From positions 1 through 54,352 of the forward strand of contig CAIRCM010000032.1 in the NCBI GenBank assembly GCA_903877125.1: a stretch of 54,352 nt of DNA, read 5' to 3'. Under the pieces are notes generated by a model. It had not been told where the DNA came from and did not search any database. It saw only the letters and a program-made list of their open reading frames with translations. Of this stretch, positions 8,236 to 16,341 are shown one piece after another. Each line of letters begins with the position of its first letter. Within the stretch, counting starts at the first letter, position 1. The position numbers and the translations under genes are program-made. This DNA is from an uncultured Acetobacteraceae bacterium (lineage in GTDB: Bacteria; Pseudomonadota; Alphaproteobacteria; Acetobacterales; Acetobacteraceae).

Positions 8236-9228
8236 ATGAAACCAGCCATCGTCGGCATCGCCGGCCCTGTCCTGCTGCCCGAGGAAGCCGCGCTCTTCCG
8301 CGCCCATCCGCCGGCGGGCGTCATTCTCTTCCGCCGCAACATCGGCGATCCCGAACAACTCGCCAGCCTGATCGTGGCTCTCCGCGAAGTCCTCCCGGAA
8401 GCCGCATCCATCATGGTCGATCAGGAGGGCGGCCGCGTCGCCCGCCTCCGCCCGCCGCACTGGCGCGACCATCCTCCCGCCCGGGAGATCGGCCACCTCT
8501 TCGCCCGCGACCCCGCCGCCGCGCTGCGCGTCGCCTTCCTGACCGGCGCGCTGATCGGCGCTGACTGCCGCGGGGTTGGCTTCACCGTCGCCGCCGCCCC
8601 GGTGCTCGACCTCTCGATCCCCGGGGCGCACGACGTCATCGGCGACCGCGCGCTGGCCGAGGACTCGGGGATCGTCGCCCGCCTCGCCCGAGCGATGGCC
8701 GCCGGCATTGGTGCGGCCGGCGTGCAGCCGATCGGTAAACACGTGCCCGGCCATGGCCGCTCCCGCGTCGACAGCCACCTGGGCCTCCCCAGAGTCGAAG
8801 CCAACGATCTCGCCGCCGACATCCTGCCTTTCGCGCTGAATGCCGATCTCCCCTGGATGATGACCGCCCATATCGTATATCCCGCGTTTGACCCCATATT
8901 GCCGGCAACGCTGTCCGCTCGGGTTATCGGTGGGATCATCCGCGGGCGGATCGGCTTCGAAGGAGTTCTGGTGACCGACGATCTGGCCATGAAGGCGCTG
9001 TCCGGCGAACCCGCCGATCTGGCAAGCCGAGCACTCGCCGTTGGGTGCGACGTCGCGCTCTATTGCAGCGGCGAATTCGCACCCACCGAGGCGCTGCTGC
9101 GCACCTGCCCGCCGCTCACCGCCACCGCCGCCCGCCGCCTGGAAGCCGCGCGTAACTGGGCCGCGCGCCGGCACCTGCGCCTCGATCCGGTAGCGCTGGC
9201 CGCCGAACGCGACCGGTTATACGCATGA
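8236..9228 (+). CDS. nagZ: Beta-N-acetylhexosaminidase
   Basis: A GH3-family enzyme of 330 residues. It removes GlcNAc from 1,6-anhydro-MurNAc muropeptides in cytoplasmic peptidoglycan recycling. Visible are MVDQEGGRVARL near the N-terminus and the NagZ signature GKHVPGHGRSRVDSH, which holds the catalytic His–Asp loop. A C-terminal LVTDDLAMKAL carries the nucleophile-region aspartate. ATG 8236 fits the family N-terminus (IVGIAGPVL). Its last four bases overlap the next gene. Confidence 0.93.
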   Translation: MKPAIVGIAGPVLLPEEAALFRAHPPAGVILFRRNIGDPEQLASLIVALREVLPEAASIMVDQEGGRVARLRPPHWRDHPPAREIGHLFARDPAAALRVAFLTGALIGADCRGVGFTVAAAPVLDLSIPGAHDVIGDRALAEDSGIVARLARAMAAGIGAAGVQPIGKHVPGHGRSRVDSHLGLPRVEANDLAADILPFALNADLPWMMTAHIVYPAFDPILPATLSARVIGGIIRGRIGFEGVLVTDDLAMKALSGEPADLASRALAVGCDVALYCSGEFAPTEALLRTCPPLTATAARRLEAARNWAARRHLRLDPVALAAERDRLYA

Positions 9229-9911
9229 GCTGGCTTCTCGATCTCGCGCTGGCCATCGTGCCGGCCGTCCTGGCCATCACCTTGCATGAGGCCGCGCATG
9301 GCTACGCCGCCTTGGCCCTGGGCGACACCACGGCCCGCGATGCCGGCCGCCTGTCGTTGAACCCGCTGCGCCACGTCGACCGCGTGGGCACACTGATTCT
9401 GCCAGGCTTCCTGCTGGCCACCCAGCTCATCCTGCCGCCGCATCGCGTGTCGTTCATGTTCGGATGGGCCAAGCCCGTGCCGATCGGCGCCTACCGGTTC
9501 CGCGATCCACGCCGTGGGATGGCCATCGTCGCGGTCGCCGGCCCGGCGATGAACTTCTTCCTCGCCTGGATCGGCGCCATCCTCGTGCAGTTCATTTCCA
9601 ACGAGATCGCCACCGAGTTCCTGTTCTACTTCATCCTCACCAACCTCGTCCTCGGCCTGTTCAACCTGCTGCCGATCCCCCCGCTGGACGGTGGCCGCGT
9701 CGTGGTCGGCCTGTTGCCGCTGGAACTCGCCCGCGCCTGGGCACAGCTCGAACGGTACGGAATCCTGATCGTCCTTGGCGTCGTGTTCCTCTTGCCGCGC
9801 GTTACCGGCTTCGATCCGGTCGGACAGGTGCTGCAAACCGTGCTGCCATGGGCCTTCCGCATCGTCTTCATGCTGGCCGGCCACGACCTGCATGGCCCCC
9901 AATTCTTCTGA
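9225..9911 (+). CDS. Site-2 protease family (M50) intramembrane metalloprotease
   Basis: A 228-residue polytopic membrane protein. The zinc site HEAAH lies in the first transmembrane segment and the third ligand region is NLLPIPPLDGGRV. About five to six hydrophobic helices are present and there is no PDZ domain, so it belongs to the minimal group of S2P proteases. Substrate unknown. ATGA overlap with nagZ and a 20-bp overlap with scpA show tight translational coupling. Confidence 0.88.
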   Translation: MSWLLDLALAIVPAVLAITLHEAAHGYAALALGDTTARDAGRLSLNPLRHVDRVGTLILPGFLLATQLILPPHRVSFMFGWAKPVPIGAYRFRDPRRGMAIVAVAGPAMNFFLAWIGAILVQFISNEIATEFLFYFILTNLVLGLFNLLPIPPLDGGRVVVGLLPLELARAWAQLERYGILIVLGVVFLLPRVTGFDPVGQVLQTVLPWAFRIVFMLAGHDLHGPQFF

Positions 9912-10662
9912 TCCCATCCCGGCCCGCGACAGCCTCGTTCTGAGGCTGGACGGGTTCGAGGGCCCGCTGGACCTGCTGCTCGACCTCGCCCGCGCCCAGA
10001 AGGTCGATCTGGCGAAAATCTCCATTCTCTCCCTGGTCGAGCAGTTCCTCGCCGTGATCGAGGGCGCCCAACGCGTCCGCCTGGAACTCGCCGCCGACTG
10101 GCTGGTGATGGCGGCCTGGCTCACCTGGCTCAAATCCCGCCTGCTCCTGCCCGCCGATCAGCAGGAGATGGAGGATGGCGCCGTCGCCGCCGAAGCCCTC
10201 GCCAACCGCCTCCGCATGCTCGCCGAGGTTCGCCTGCTGGCCATCTGGCTCGGCGCCCGGCCGCGCCTGGGGCAAGACGTCTTTGCCCGCGGCATGCCGG
10301 AAGACCATACCGAAATCGACCGATCCCGCCTGACCGTGGACCTCGGGTCGCTGGTCGCGTCCTACCTCCGCTCCGCCAAACGCAGCGCCGTCGATCGGCT
10401 CTATCGCCCCCGCGCTTTGACCCTCTGGACCGTGCAGGACGCCCTCCGCCGCCTCGGCGCCATGCTCGGCAGCGTGCCCGACTGGGCAACATTGGAAAAA
10501 TTTCTGCCAGACCACATGACCAGCCCCGAAGAACGCCGCGCCGCCCTCGCCAGCACCTTCCTCGCCGGCCTCGAACTTGCCCGCGACGGGGTGCTGCATC
10601 TGCGCCAGGAAGCCGCATTCGGCCCGATCGAACTGCGCCGGCGACAGGAGACCGACCAATGA
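9892..10662 (+). CDS. scpA: Segregation and condensation protein A
   Basis: A 256-residue kleisin subunit of the SMC–ScpAB condensin complex, which compacts and segregates the chromosome. The N-terminal signature LRLDGFEGPLDLLLDLARAQ-like block (about residues 12–33) and the helical WLVMAAWLTWLKSRLLLP are typical. The C-terminal winged helix ends near residue 250. ATG 9892 lies inside the end of the M50 gene and has no clear ribosome-binding site, so coupling is likely. It overlaps scpB by four bases. Confidence 0.92.
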   Translation: MAPNSSDPIPARDSLVLRLDGFEGPLDLLLDLARAQKVDLAKISILSLVEQFLAVIEGAQRVRLELAADWLVMAAWLTWLKSRLLLPADQQEMEDGAVAAEALANRLRMLAEVRLLAIWLGARPRLGQDVFARGMPEDHTEIDRSRLTVDLGSLVASYLRSAKRSAVDRLYRPRALTLWTVQDALRRLGAMLGSVPDWATLEKFLPDHMTSPEERRAALASTFLAGLELARDGVLHLRQEAAFGPIELRRRQETDQ

Positions 10663-11195
10663 CCGATATCCCGGACGATTGGGTCCGCCTGGCCGAGGCC
10701 ATGATCTTCGCCGCCGCCAGCCCCGTATCCCGCCGCGCTCTGTCCCAACTCCTGCCCGATGAAGCCGACACCGATGCCGTCGTCGCCGCCCTCCAGGCGC
10801 GCTACGACGGCCGCGGCGTGGAACTCATCGAAGCCGGCGGCGGCCTGCAATTCCGCACCGCACCCGACCTCGCCCCCAAGCTGCGCCGCGTCGTCCAACT
10901 CGCCCGCCGCCTGCCGCGCGTGGCGATGGAGACCCTGGCGATCGTCGCCTACCATCAACCGCTCTCCCGCGCCGAGATCGAGCATATCCGCGGCACCGCT
11001 TTGTCCCAACAAACCCTGGAAGCCCTGCTCGAAGCCGAATTGATCGAACCGAAAGGCCGCCGCGAAACCCCCGGTCGCCCAACGACCTGGGGCACGACCG
11101 CGCGCTTCCTCTCGCAGTTCGGTCTGAAGGACCTGAAGGAACTGCCGCCGCCGGAGGATCTGTTGCTGGAACCGCCGAAAAGCGGGGAGGGGTGA
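10659..11195 (+). CDS. scpB: Segregation and condensation protein B
   Basis: A 178-residue partner of ScpA built from two winged helices. The conserved core AMETLAIVAYHQPLSRAEIE and the following IRG segment are unmistakable, and the C-terminal GRPTTWGTTARFLSQFGL is typical. It starts within the scpA stop (ATGA overlap). In many alphaproteobacteria tatABC follows; here the next gene is an unrelated accessory protein. Confidence 0.93.
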   Translation: MTDIPDDWVRLAEAMIFAAASPVSRRALSQLLPDEADTDAVVAALQARYDGRGVELIEAGGGLQFRTAPDLAPKLRRVVQLARRLPRVAMETLAIVAYHQPLSRAEIEHIRGTALSQQTLEALLEAELIEPKGRRETPGRPTTWGTTARFLSQFGLKDLKELPPPEDLLLEPPKSGEG

Positions 11196-11305
11196 CGACC
11201 GGTTCATCACCGTATCGTGACATTACGAATCCGTGAGGTATCTGTTGCCGTCGATCTCACTGAGATACATTCTCCCAGTTATACAAACACCGGGAGACAT
11301 GCGCT

Positions 11306-11905
11306 GTGTTTCAGTTGGAACGCCCCTCGATGGCTGTCAACGACCCGCGGGTCAGCGCCGGCACCTTCATGCGCCGGTTCCAGATGTGGAACTCCTGGGA
11401 CATCGCGGCGGGCGAGTCGCGGCAGCACATCATCGATTGGGTGGCTGCTGTCGCGCGTGGCGCGCCCGGCGGCAAGTTGAAAAACCTTGTCCTGAGCTGT
11501 CACGGCCTGCCGGCCTACCTCATGCTCGGCCAGGGGTTCGACATGACCAATCTGCCGATGTTCGCCGCATGGCGCGGGCTGATCGAAAAGATATGGTTGC
11601 CAAACTGCCGGGTCGCCGAGATCCCCACCCCAGCCGGTCAGACCACGCTGAACAGCCAGTACCCCACGATGCGGACCGGCGATGGCAATATGTTCTGCTC
11701 CGGACTGGCCAGTACCGTCCATTGCTATGTCGTCGCTTCGACCGAAACCCAGTGCGAGGCGCTGATAACCGTGCCGGTCGATCAAATGACCAGCTTCGAG
11801 GGTCTCGTCCTCTGCTACGGACCTGACGGCGCGATCAGTTGGCAGGCACGCAACCCGTCCACCTGGATCACCGCCGGCGGTTCCTGCGTGATGGTCCCGA
11901 ATTGA
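11306..11905 (+). CDS. Stand-alone caspase-like (clan CD, DUF4347-like) protein
   Basis: A 199-residue protein without signal peptide. Residues 58–75 (KLKNLVLSCHGLPAYLML) end a strand in a His-Gly, and 35 residues later WLPNCRVAEI places a Cys after a second strand. This is the His–Cys dyad geometry of clan CD folds. The next block, GDGNMFCSGLASTVHCYVVA then ST, resembles the region that follows the dyad in DUF4347/CHAT-type domains. Catalysis by His66 and Cys101 is inferred. GTG 11306 has gggag nine bases upstream; ATG 11330 is an alternative. It sits between scpB and a toxin–antitoxin pair. Partner and role are unknown. Confidence 0.55.
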   Translation: MFQLERPSMAVNDPRVSAGTFMRRFQMWNSWDIAAGESRQHIIDWVAAVARGAPGGKLKNLVLSCHGLPAYLMLGQGFDMTNLPMFAAWRGLIEKIWLPNCRVAEIPTPAGQTTLNSQYPTMRTGDGNMFCSGLASTVHCYVVASTETQCEALITVPVDQMTSFEGLVLCYGPDGAISWQARNPSTWITAGGSCVMVPN

Positions 11906-11950
11906 AGCCGTGTCGCTCTTCGGTGTGAGGATCGCGGGGCCGCAATTCCG

Positions 11951-11982
11951 TTGCATCCATTGCACGTCAGCCATAGTTTGCA
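11951..11982 (+). promoter_or_regulatory. Three TTGCA direct repeats before the antitoxin gene
   Basis: TTGCA occurs at 11951, 11960 and 11978, that is at steps of 9 and 18 bases, ending five bases before the ATG at 11987. Antitoxins of the ribbon-helix-helix type usually bind short repeats in their own promoter, so these are operator candidates. The ATG lacks a clear ribosome-binding site. Confidence 0.35.
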
Positions 11983-11986
11983 CGGT

Positions 11987-12235
11987 ATGACCACCCTCAC
12001 AATCCGTAACGTGGAGCCTAGGCTGCGGGATCAGCTTCGCCGCCGCGCGGCCCGGCACGGCCAGTCGATGGAGGCCGAATTGCGCGACATTCTGCGCGTG
12101 ACACTCGCCATGGATCAGGATTCCGAGGTCAACTTGGCCGAGGCGATCCGCCGCCGCTTCGCCCCGTTCGGGGGCGTCGAACTGGCTGACTTTGCCGACA
12201 GCCCGGCGCCGGAACCGCCCGGCTTCGACGGATGA
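11987..12235 (+). CDS. FitA/VapB-type ribbon-helix-helix antitoxin
   Basis: An 82-residue protein. Residues 1–40 form the Arc/FitA ribbon-helix-helix DNA-binding domain (TTLTIRNVEPRLRDQLRRRA then HGQSMEAELRDILR). The C-terminal tail AIRRRFAPFGGVEL is the kind of segment that blocks a PIN toxin. It overlaps the toxin gene by four bases (ATGA), the standard order antitoxin then toxin. It would bind its own promoter and neutralise the toxin. Confidence 0.88.
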   Translation: MTTLTIRNVEPRLRDQLRRRAARHGQSMEAELRDILRVTLAMDQDSEVNLAEAIRRRFAPFGGVELADFADSPAPEPPGFDG

Positions 12236-12654
12236 TCGTCCTCGACACGAATGTTATCGCGGAGCTGATGCGTGCAACCCCAGCACCAGCCGTGTTCGAG
12301 TGGATTGCCGCGCAGGATCGGGCGGCTCTGTATACGACCACGATCAATAAGGCGGAGATCTTGTTCGGCGTCGCCAACCTGCCCGAAGGCCGCCGCCGGC
12401 ATGACCTGAGTGAAACCGCCGAGAAGCTGTTCTCGGAAGATTTCGCGGGGAGGGTGCTGCCTTTTACCTCCGAAGCGGCAGAAGAATATGCCACCTTGAT
12501 GGTCGCTCGACGCAGGATCGGCCGGCCGCTGGAGGGAAACGACGCGCTGATTGCGGCCACTGCGCGCTCGGTAGGCGCTGGTATCGCGACTCGCAATACG
12601 TCAGACTTCACCGATTGTGGGATTGCGCTCCACGACCCCTGGCAGACGCACTGA
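12232..12654 (+). CDS. PIN-domain ribonuclease toxin (VapC/FitB type)
   Basis: A 140-residue PIN domain. Acidic catalytic residues are visible in MIVLDTNVIAELM (Asp5), the conserved glutamate in NKAEILFG, EGNDALIAATA and TRNTSDF. VapC toxins cleave specific RNAs when freed from the antitoxin. FitB-like features such as the C-terminal GIALHDPW fit. It is coupled to the antitoxin gene and ends 161 bp before typA. Confidence 0.9.
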   Translation: MIVLDTNVIAELMRATPAPAVFEWIAAQDRAALYTTTINKAEILFGVANLPEGRRRHDLSETAEKLFSEDFAGRVLPFTSEAAEEYATLMVARRRIGRPLEGNDALIAATARSVGAGIATRNTSDFTDCGIALHDPWQTH

Positions 12655-12815
12655 CGACCGAGGGGGACAACCACCCGTGTGACACACCGGACCGCCCCAG
12701 CGTGAACATCGTGCGAAACATGGCAGCAACGCGCCGGAACCCGCGATTAAGCCTCGCTTCCCGGCGCCGTTCCTCCTATCTGTGCGCCGCAACATCCCCG
12801 GCAGCCAGGCCCCAC

Positions 12816-14645
12816 ATGCAAATTCGGAACGTCGCCATCATCGCTCACGTCGATCATGGCAAGACCACCCTCGTCGATAAACTGCTCAGCCAGTCCGGCT
12901 CCTTCCGCGACCACCAGCAGGTGGCCGAGCGCGCGATGGACCGCAACGACCTGGAAAAGGAACGCGGGATCACGATTCTCGCGAAGTGCACGTCGGTGGT
13001 CTGGAAGGATGTTCGCATCAACATCGTCGACACCCCTGGCCACGCCGACTTCGGCGGGGAGGTCGAACGCATCCTCGGCATGGTCGATGGCGCCATCGTG
13101 CTCGTCGACGCCGCCGAAGGCGTGCTGCCCCAGACCAAGTTCGTGGTCGGCAAGGCCCTCGCCCGCGGCATCCACCCCATCGTCGTGGTCAACAAGATCG
13201 ACCGGCAGGATGCCCGCGCCGACGAAGTGCATGAAGAAGTCTTCGACCTCTTCGCCGCCCTCGGCGCCGACGACAGCCAGCTCGATTTCCCGATGCTCTA
13301 CGCCTCCGGCCGCCAAGGCTGGGCAGACAAGGAAATCGACGGTCCGCGCAAGGACCTCTCGGCGATGTTCGACCTGATCGTCAGCCACGTCCCGCCGCCC
13401 ACCGTCGATGACGACGCGCCCTTCGCCATGGTCGCCAGCATCCTCGAATACGACAACTTCCTCGGCCGCGTCCTCACCGGCCGCATCGAGCAGGGACGTG
13501 CCAAGGTCAACATGCCGGTGCGGGTGCTGCGCCAGGATGGCAGCGTCGTCGAAACCGGTCGCCTGACCAAGCTGCTGTCCTTCCGCGGCCTCGACCGCGT
13601 GCCCGTCGACGAAGCCCAGGCCGGCGACATCATCGCCGTGGCCGGACTGTCCGAAAGCACCATTCCCGACACCATCGGCTCCCCCGAGTTGGCGGCGCCG
13701 CTGCATGCCATCCCTGTCGATCCGCCCACGCTGTCCATGACCTTCCGCATCAACGACAGCCCGCTCGCCGGGCGTGAGGGCAAGAAGGTCACCTCCCGCC
13801 AGATCCGCGAACGCCTGTTCCGGGAGGCCGAGGGCAACGTCGCCATCAAAATCACCGACTCCGCCACCGACACCGACTCCTTCGAAGTCGCCGGCCGCGG
13901 CGAACTTCAGCTCGGCGTGCTCATCGAGCAAATGCGCCGCGAAGGCTTCGAACTCGCCATCGGCCGTCCCCGCGTCCTCACCCGGGACAACCCGGAAACT
14001 GGCGCTCGGGAAGAGCCGTACGAAGAAGTTCTGTGCGACGTGGATGAGCCATACTCGGGCGTCGTGGTGGAGAAAATGAGCCGCCGCAAGGGCGAGATGA
14101 CCGACCTCCGTCCCTCCGGCGGCGGCAAAGTGCGCCTGACCTTCAACATCCCCAGCCGCGGCCTGATCGGCTACCACGGCGAATTCCTCACCGACACGCG
14201 CGGCACCGGCATCATGAACCGCTTGTTCGCCGGCTACGGCCCGTGGAAAGGCCCGATGGAAGGCCGCCGCAACGGATCGCTGATCTCCACCGAAGGTGGC
14301 GAAACCGTGCATTACGCGCTGTTCTACATCCAGGAGCGTGGCACCCTCTTCGTCAGCCCCGGTGAGAAGATCTACCAGGGCATGATCCTGGGCGAGCACA
14401 GCCGCGGTTCCGACCTGGAAGTGAATCCGATCAAGGAAAAGAAGCTGACCAACGTCCGCGCCGCCGGCAAGGATGACGCGATGCTGCTGATCCCGCCCCG
14501 CAAAATCAGCCTGGAACAGGCCATCGCCTACGTCGAGGACGACGAACTGGTCGAGGTCACGCCGACGGCGGTCCGCATCCGGAAGAAATATCTCGACCCG
14601 AACGAGCGCAAGCGGTTCGAAAAGCGGACTCAGGACGCAGCCTGA
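12816..14645 (+). CDS. typA: Ribosome-associated GTPase TypA/BipA
   Basis: A 609-residue translational GTPase. G1 is AHVDHGKTT, G2 lies in ERGITI, G3 is DTPGHADFGGEV and G4 is NKIDR. The EF-G-like domains and the TypA-specific C-terminal domain (RGLIGYHGEFLTDTRGTGIM, then NVRAAGKDD) follow. TypA assists 50S assembly and growth under stress or cold. ATG 12816 is chosen because MQIRNVAIIAHVDHGKTT is the family start. The 3' end overlaps the convergent nucleotidyltransferase gene by 16 bases. Confidence 0.96.
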   Translation: MQIRNVAIIAHVDHGKTTLVDKLLSQSGSFRDHQQVAERAMDRNDLEKERGITILAKCTSVVWKDVRINIVDTPGHADFGGEVERILGMVDGAIVLVDAAEGVLPQTKFVVGKALARGIHPIVVVNKIDRQDARADEVHEEVFDLFAALGADDSQLDFPMLYASGRQGWADKEIDGPRKDLSAMFDLIVSHVPPPTVDDDAPFAMVASILEYDNFLGRVLTGRIEQGRAKVNMPVRVLRQDGSVVETGRLTKLLSFRGLDRVPVDEAQAGDIIAVAGLSESTIPDTIGSPELAAPLHAIPVDPPTLSMTFRINDSPLAGREGKKVTSRQIRERLFREAEGNVAIKITDSATDTDSFEVAGRGELQLGVLIEQMRREGFELAIGRPRVLTRDNPETGAREEPYEEVLCDVDEPYSGVVVEKMSRRKGEMTDLRPSGGGKVRLTFNIPSRGLIGYHGEFLTDTRGTGIMNRLFAGYGPWKGPMEGRRNGSLISTEGGETVHYALFYIQERGTLFVSPGEKIYQGMILGEHSRGSDLEVNPIKEKKLTNVRAAGKDDAMLLIPPRKISLEQAIAYVEDDELVEVTPTAVRIRKKYLDPNERKRFEKRTQDAA

Positions 14646-15232
14646 TCTACAGGCGATGGGCCTTCCGCTTCCGAGCGGAAGGCCTCGATCCTTAGGCGTG
14701 GCCAGGTTGCCAGCCATCCCTTCGACCTGACCCGCGCCGCGAACGGCGCGTCCGGCCGGGTCGGACGCAAAACAAGGCCGAACAGGTCGTCATATCCGAA
14801 GGCGGCCTGGCATTGGAACGCGCCATTGTCGCCCAGCCGAGCGGCGACCGCGGTCGCCGTTTCTGGCCAGTAACGCATTGCGTCCAGGCAATTCCGGTAG
14901 GGGCGGTGTCCGTTTCGGCTGTGCATCCGGGCCTGGTTTTTGACCGACCAGCAGACGACCGGCAGCCGATCGGACAGCGCCGCTTCAAGCGCCCGATCCC
15001 GCTCCGGCGTGGCATTGTCAGGATCGAACCAGATGACATCGACATCGTTGAGCGGCGTTGCGTGTTTATAGCCGTGCAGCGAATCCCAGACCGCGTTGCG
15101 CACAACCCCCGCCGCGATCCAGGCGTCCGGCAAGCCCAACGTGGCGACCGCACGCAGCATGGCTGGCCGGCCGTCCGAACCGAGAATCATTTGCCGCAGA
15201 AGATCCTCGAAGATTGCCATTTCCCCCGCCAT
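14630..15232 (-). CDS. Nucleotidyltransferase family protein (COG3575/DUF925 type)
   Basis: A 200-residue protein with a nucleotidyltransferase-like core: AAGVVRNAVWDSLHGY is a G-x-R-N region and NDVDVIWFDP supplies the two metal-binding aspartates. WSVKNQARMH is the other family hallmark. The substrate is unknown; no second domain is visible. Start 15232 or 15220 are both possible. It converges on typA with overlapping 3' ends, so the mRNAs would be complementary over 16 bases. Confidence 0.75.
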   Translation of the reverse strand: MAGEMAIFEDLLRQMILGSDGRPAMLRAVATLGLPDAWIAAGVVRNAVWDSLHGYKHATPLNDVDVIWFDPDNATPERDRALEAALSDRLPVVCWSVKNQARMHSRNGHRPYRNCLDAMRYWPETATAVAARLGDNGAFQCQAAFGYDDLFGLVLRPTRPDAPFAARVRSKGWLATWPRLRIEAFRSEAEGPSPVDQAAS

Positions 15233-15273
15233 CCCCTGTAGTGCGTCCCAACCAAACGCACCAGGAAAACACC

Positions 15274-16230
15274 ATGAAAGCCATCCGCGCCCACAGCTTT
15301 GGCGGACCCGAGGTTCTCACGCTCGACACCATCCCCGACCCGGTCCCCGGCCCGGATGAGATCGTCCTCGACATGCGCGCCGCCGGCGTCAATCCGGCCG
15401 ATACCTACATGCGCAACGGAACCTACGCGATCGTCCCGCCATTGCCCTACATCCCCGGTGGCGACGCCGCCGGCGTCGTGTCCGCTGTCGGCGCCAACGT
15501 CACCGCATTCAAGCCCGGGGACCAGGTCTTCGCCGGCACCGCCCTCAGCTTCGACCTGACCGGCTGCTACGCCGAGAAAATCAAGCGCAAAGCCACCGAA
15601 ATCCTCCCCCTCCCGCCCAACGTCAGCTTCGCCCAGGCCGCCGCGTTCGGCGTGTCCTACACCACTGCGCACTGGGCCCTGTTCCACCGCGGCGGCGCCA
15701 AACGTGGCGAAACCGTCTTCATCCACGGCGCCAGCGGTTCCGTCGGTACTGCCGCGATCCAGCTCGCCAAACGCGCGGGTCTGCGGGTGATCGGCAGTGC
15801 CGGCACCGCCAAGGGCCTCGAACTCATCCTGGCCGAGGGCGCCGATCAGGCCGTCGATCACACCAAGCCCAACTACCTCGACGCGGTGAAAAGCCCCGAT
15901 CTGATTCTGGAGATGCTGGCGAACGTCAACCTTGCCGCCGACATGAATGTCGTCGCCAAATACGGCCGCATCGTGATCATCGGCAACCGTGGCGAGATCG
16001 CCGTCAACCCGCGCGTGGCGATGATGAAGGAGCTGGACATCCGCGGCATCGCGCTTTGGAACGCGACCGCCGAGCAGATGGACCCGATCATGCGCGATAT
16101 TCTGGCTGGCGTGGCGGCGGGCGACCTCCGCCCGATCATTGGCCGCGAAATGAAACTGGCTGAAGCCGCCGAGGCCCATGTCGCCGTGCTGCAACCCGGC
16201 GCGCATGGCAAGATCGTGCTGGTGCCCTAA
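15274..16230 (+). CDS. Zinc-independent quinone oxidoreductase-type MDR enzyme
   Basis: A 318-residue medium-chain dehydrogenase/reductase of the QOR group. The GroES-like half opens MKAIRAHSFGGPEVL and the Rossmann half carries the NADPH site VFIHGASGSVGTAAIQLAKR. The zinc-ligand cysteines of alcohol dehydrogenases are absent. Family members reduce quinones or enones with NADPH. ATG 15274 has aggaaaa upstream. The gene is divergent from the nucleotidyltransferase and ends in strong hairpins. Confidence 0.87.
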   Translation: MKAIRAHSFGGPEVLTLDTIPDPVPGPDEIVLDMRAAGVNPADTYMRNGTYAIVPPLPYIPGGDAAGVVSAVGANVTAFKPGDQVFAGTALSFDLTGCYAEKIKRKATEILPLPPNVSFAQAAAFGVSYTTAHWALFHRGGAKRGETVFIHGASGSVGTAAIQLAKRAGLRVIGSAGTAKGLELILAEGADQAVDHTKPNYLDAVKSPDLILEMLANVNLAADMNVVAKYGRIVIIGNRGEIAVNPRVAMMKELDIRGIALWNATAEQMDPIMRDILAGVAAGDLRPIIGREMKLAEAAEAHVAVLQPGAHGKIVLVP

Positions 16231-16279
16231 GGGCCTGTTCGAAGTTAATCGAATCGATGTAGCGGTTCGAACAGGCCCT
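16230..16279. terminator. 14-bp perfect inverted repeat, likely two-way terminator
   Basis: agggcctgttcgaa at 16230–16243 pairs with ttcgaacaggccct at 16266–16279 across a 22-base loop. It begins at the last base of the quinone oxidoreductase stop codon and lies between convergent genes, so it probably stops or stabilises both transcripts. No strong T-run follows. The symmetrical ends could also mark a small mobile palindrome. Confidence 0.55.
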
Positions 16280-16296
16280 AAGTCCTTGTTTTGACC

Positions 16297-16341
16297 GGCA
16301 GCTTTGTCGGCGCGTCAGCGCGCTTATTTGCCGACGCTGCC
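16297..16341. terminator. Second hairpin between convergent genes
   Basis: ggcagc–gtcggc (16297–16311, with a ttt bulge) pairs with gccgacgctgcc at 16330–16341, and an inner gcg/cgc pair tightens the loop. It touches the stop codon of the minus-strand dehydratase gene and probably serves its 3' end. Confidence 0.4.

Noticed and set aside
11233-11266. Interleaved inverted pairs (gtgag/ctcac and gtatct/agatac) upstream of the caspase-like gene, possibly a pseudoknot
   Set aside because: Arms are only five to six bases and no conserved RNA class is recognised; likely chance.
12747-14717. Very long open frame antisense to typA (and similar ones antisense to argS at 5458–7137, NAD kinase/hydrolase at 28555–30381, LVIVD gene at 30549–32324, and across the dpp genes at 46101–48332)
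   Set aside because: High GC content leaves few stops in antisense frames. Each lies over an unmistakable conserved gene, lacks a ribosome-binding site and has a composition without recognisable domains.
1036-16341. A 16-base string (tttgccgacgctgcct) shared by the end of the phosphotransferase gene and the gap before the dehydratase gene
   Set aside because: Short, single match with different flanks; within chance expectation for GC-biased DNA of this length.
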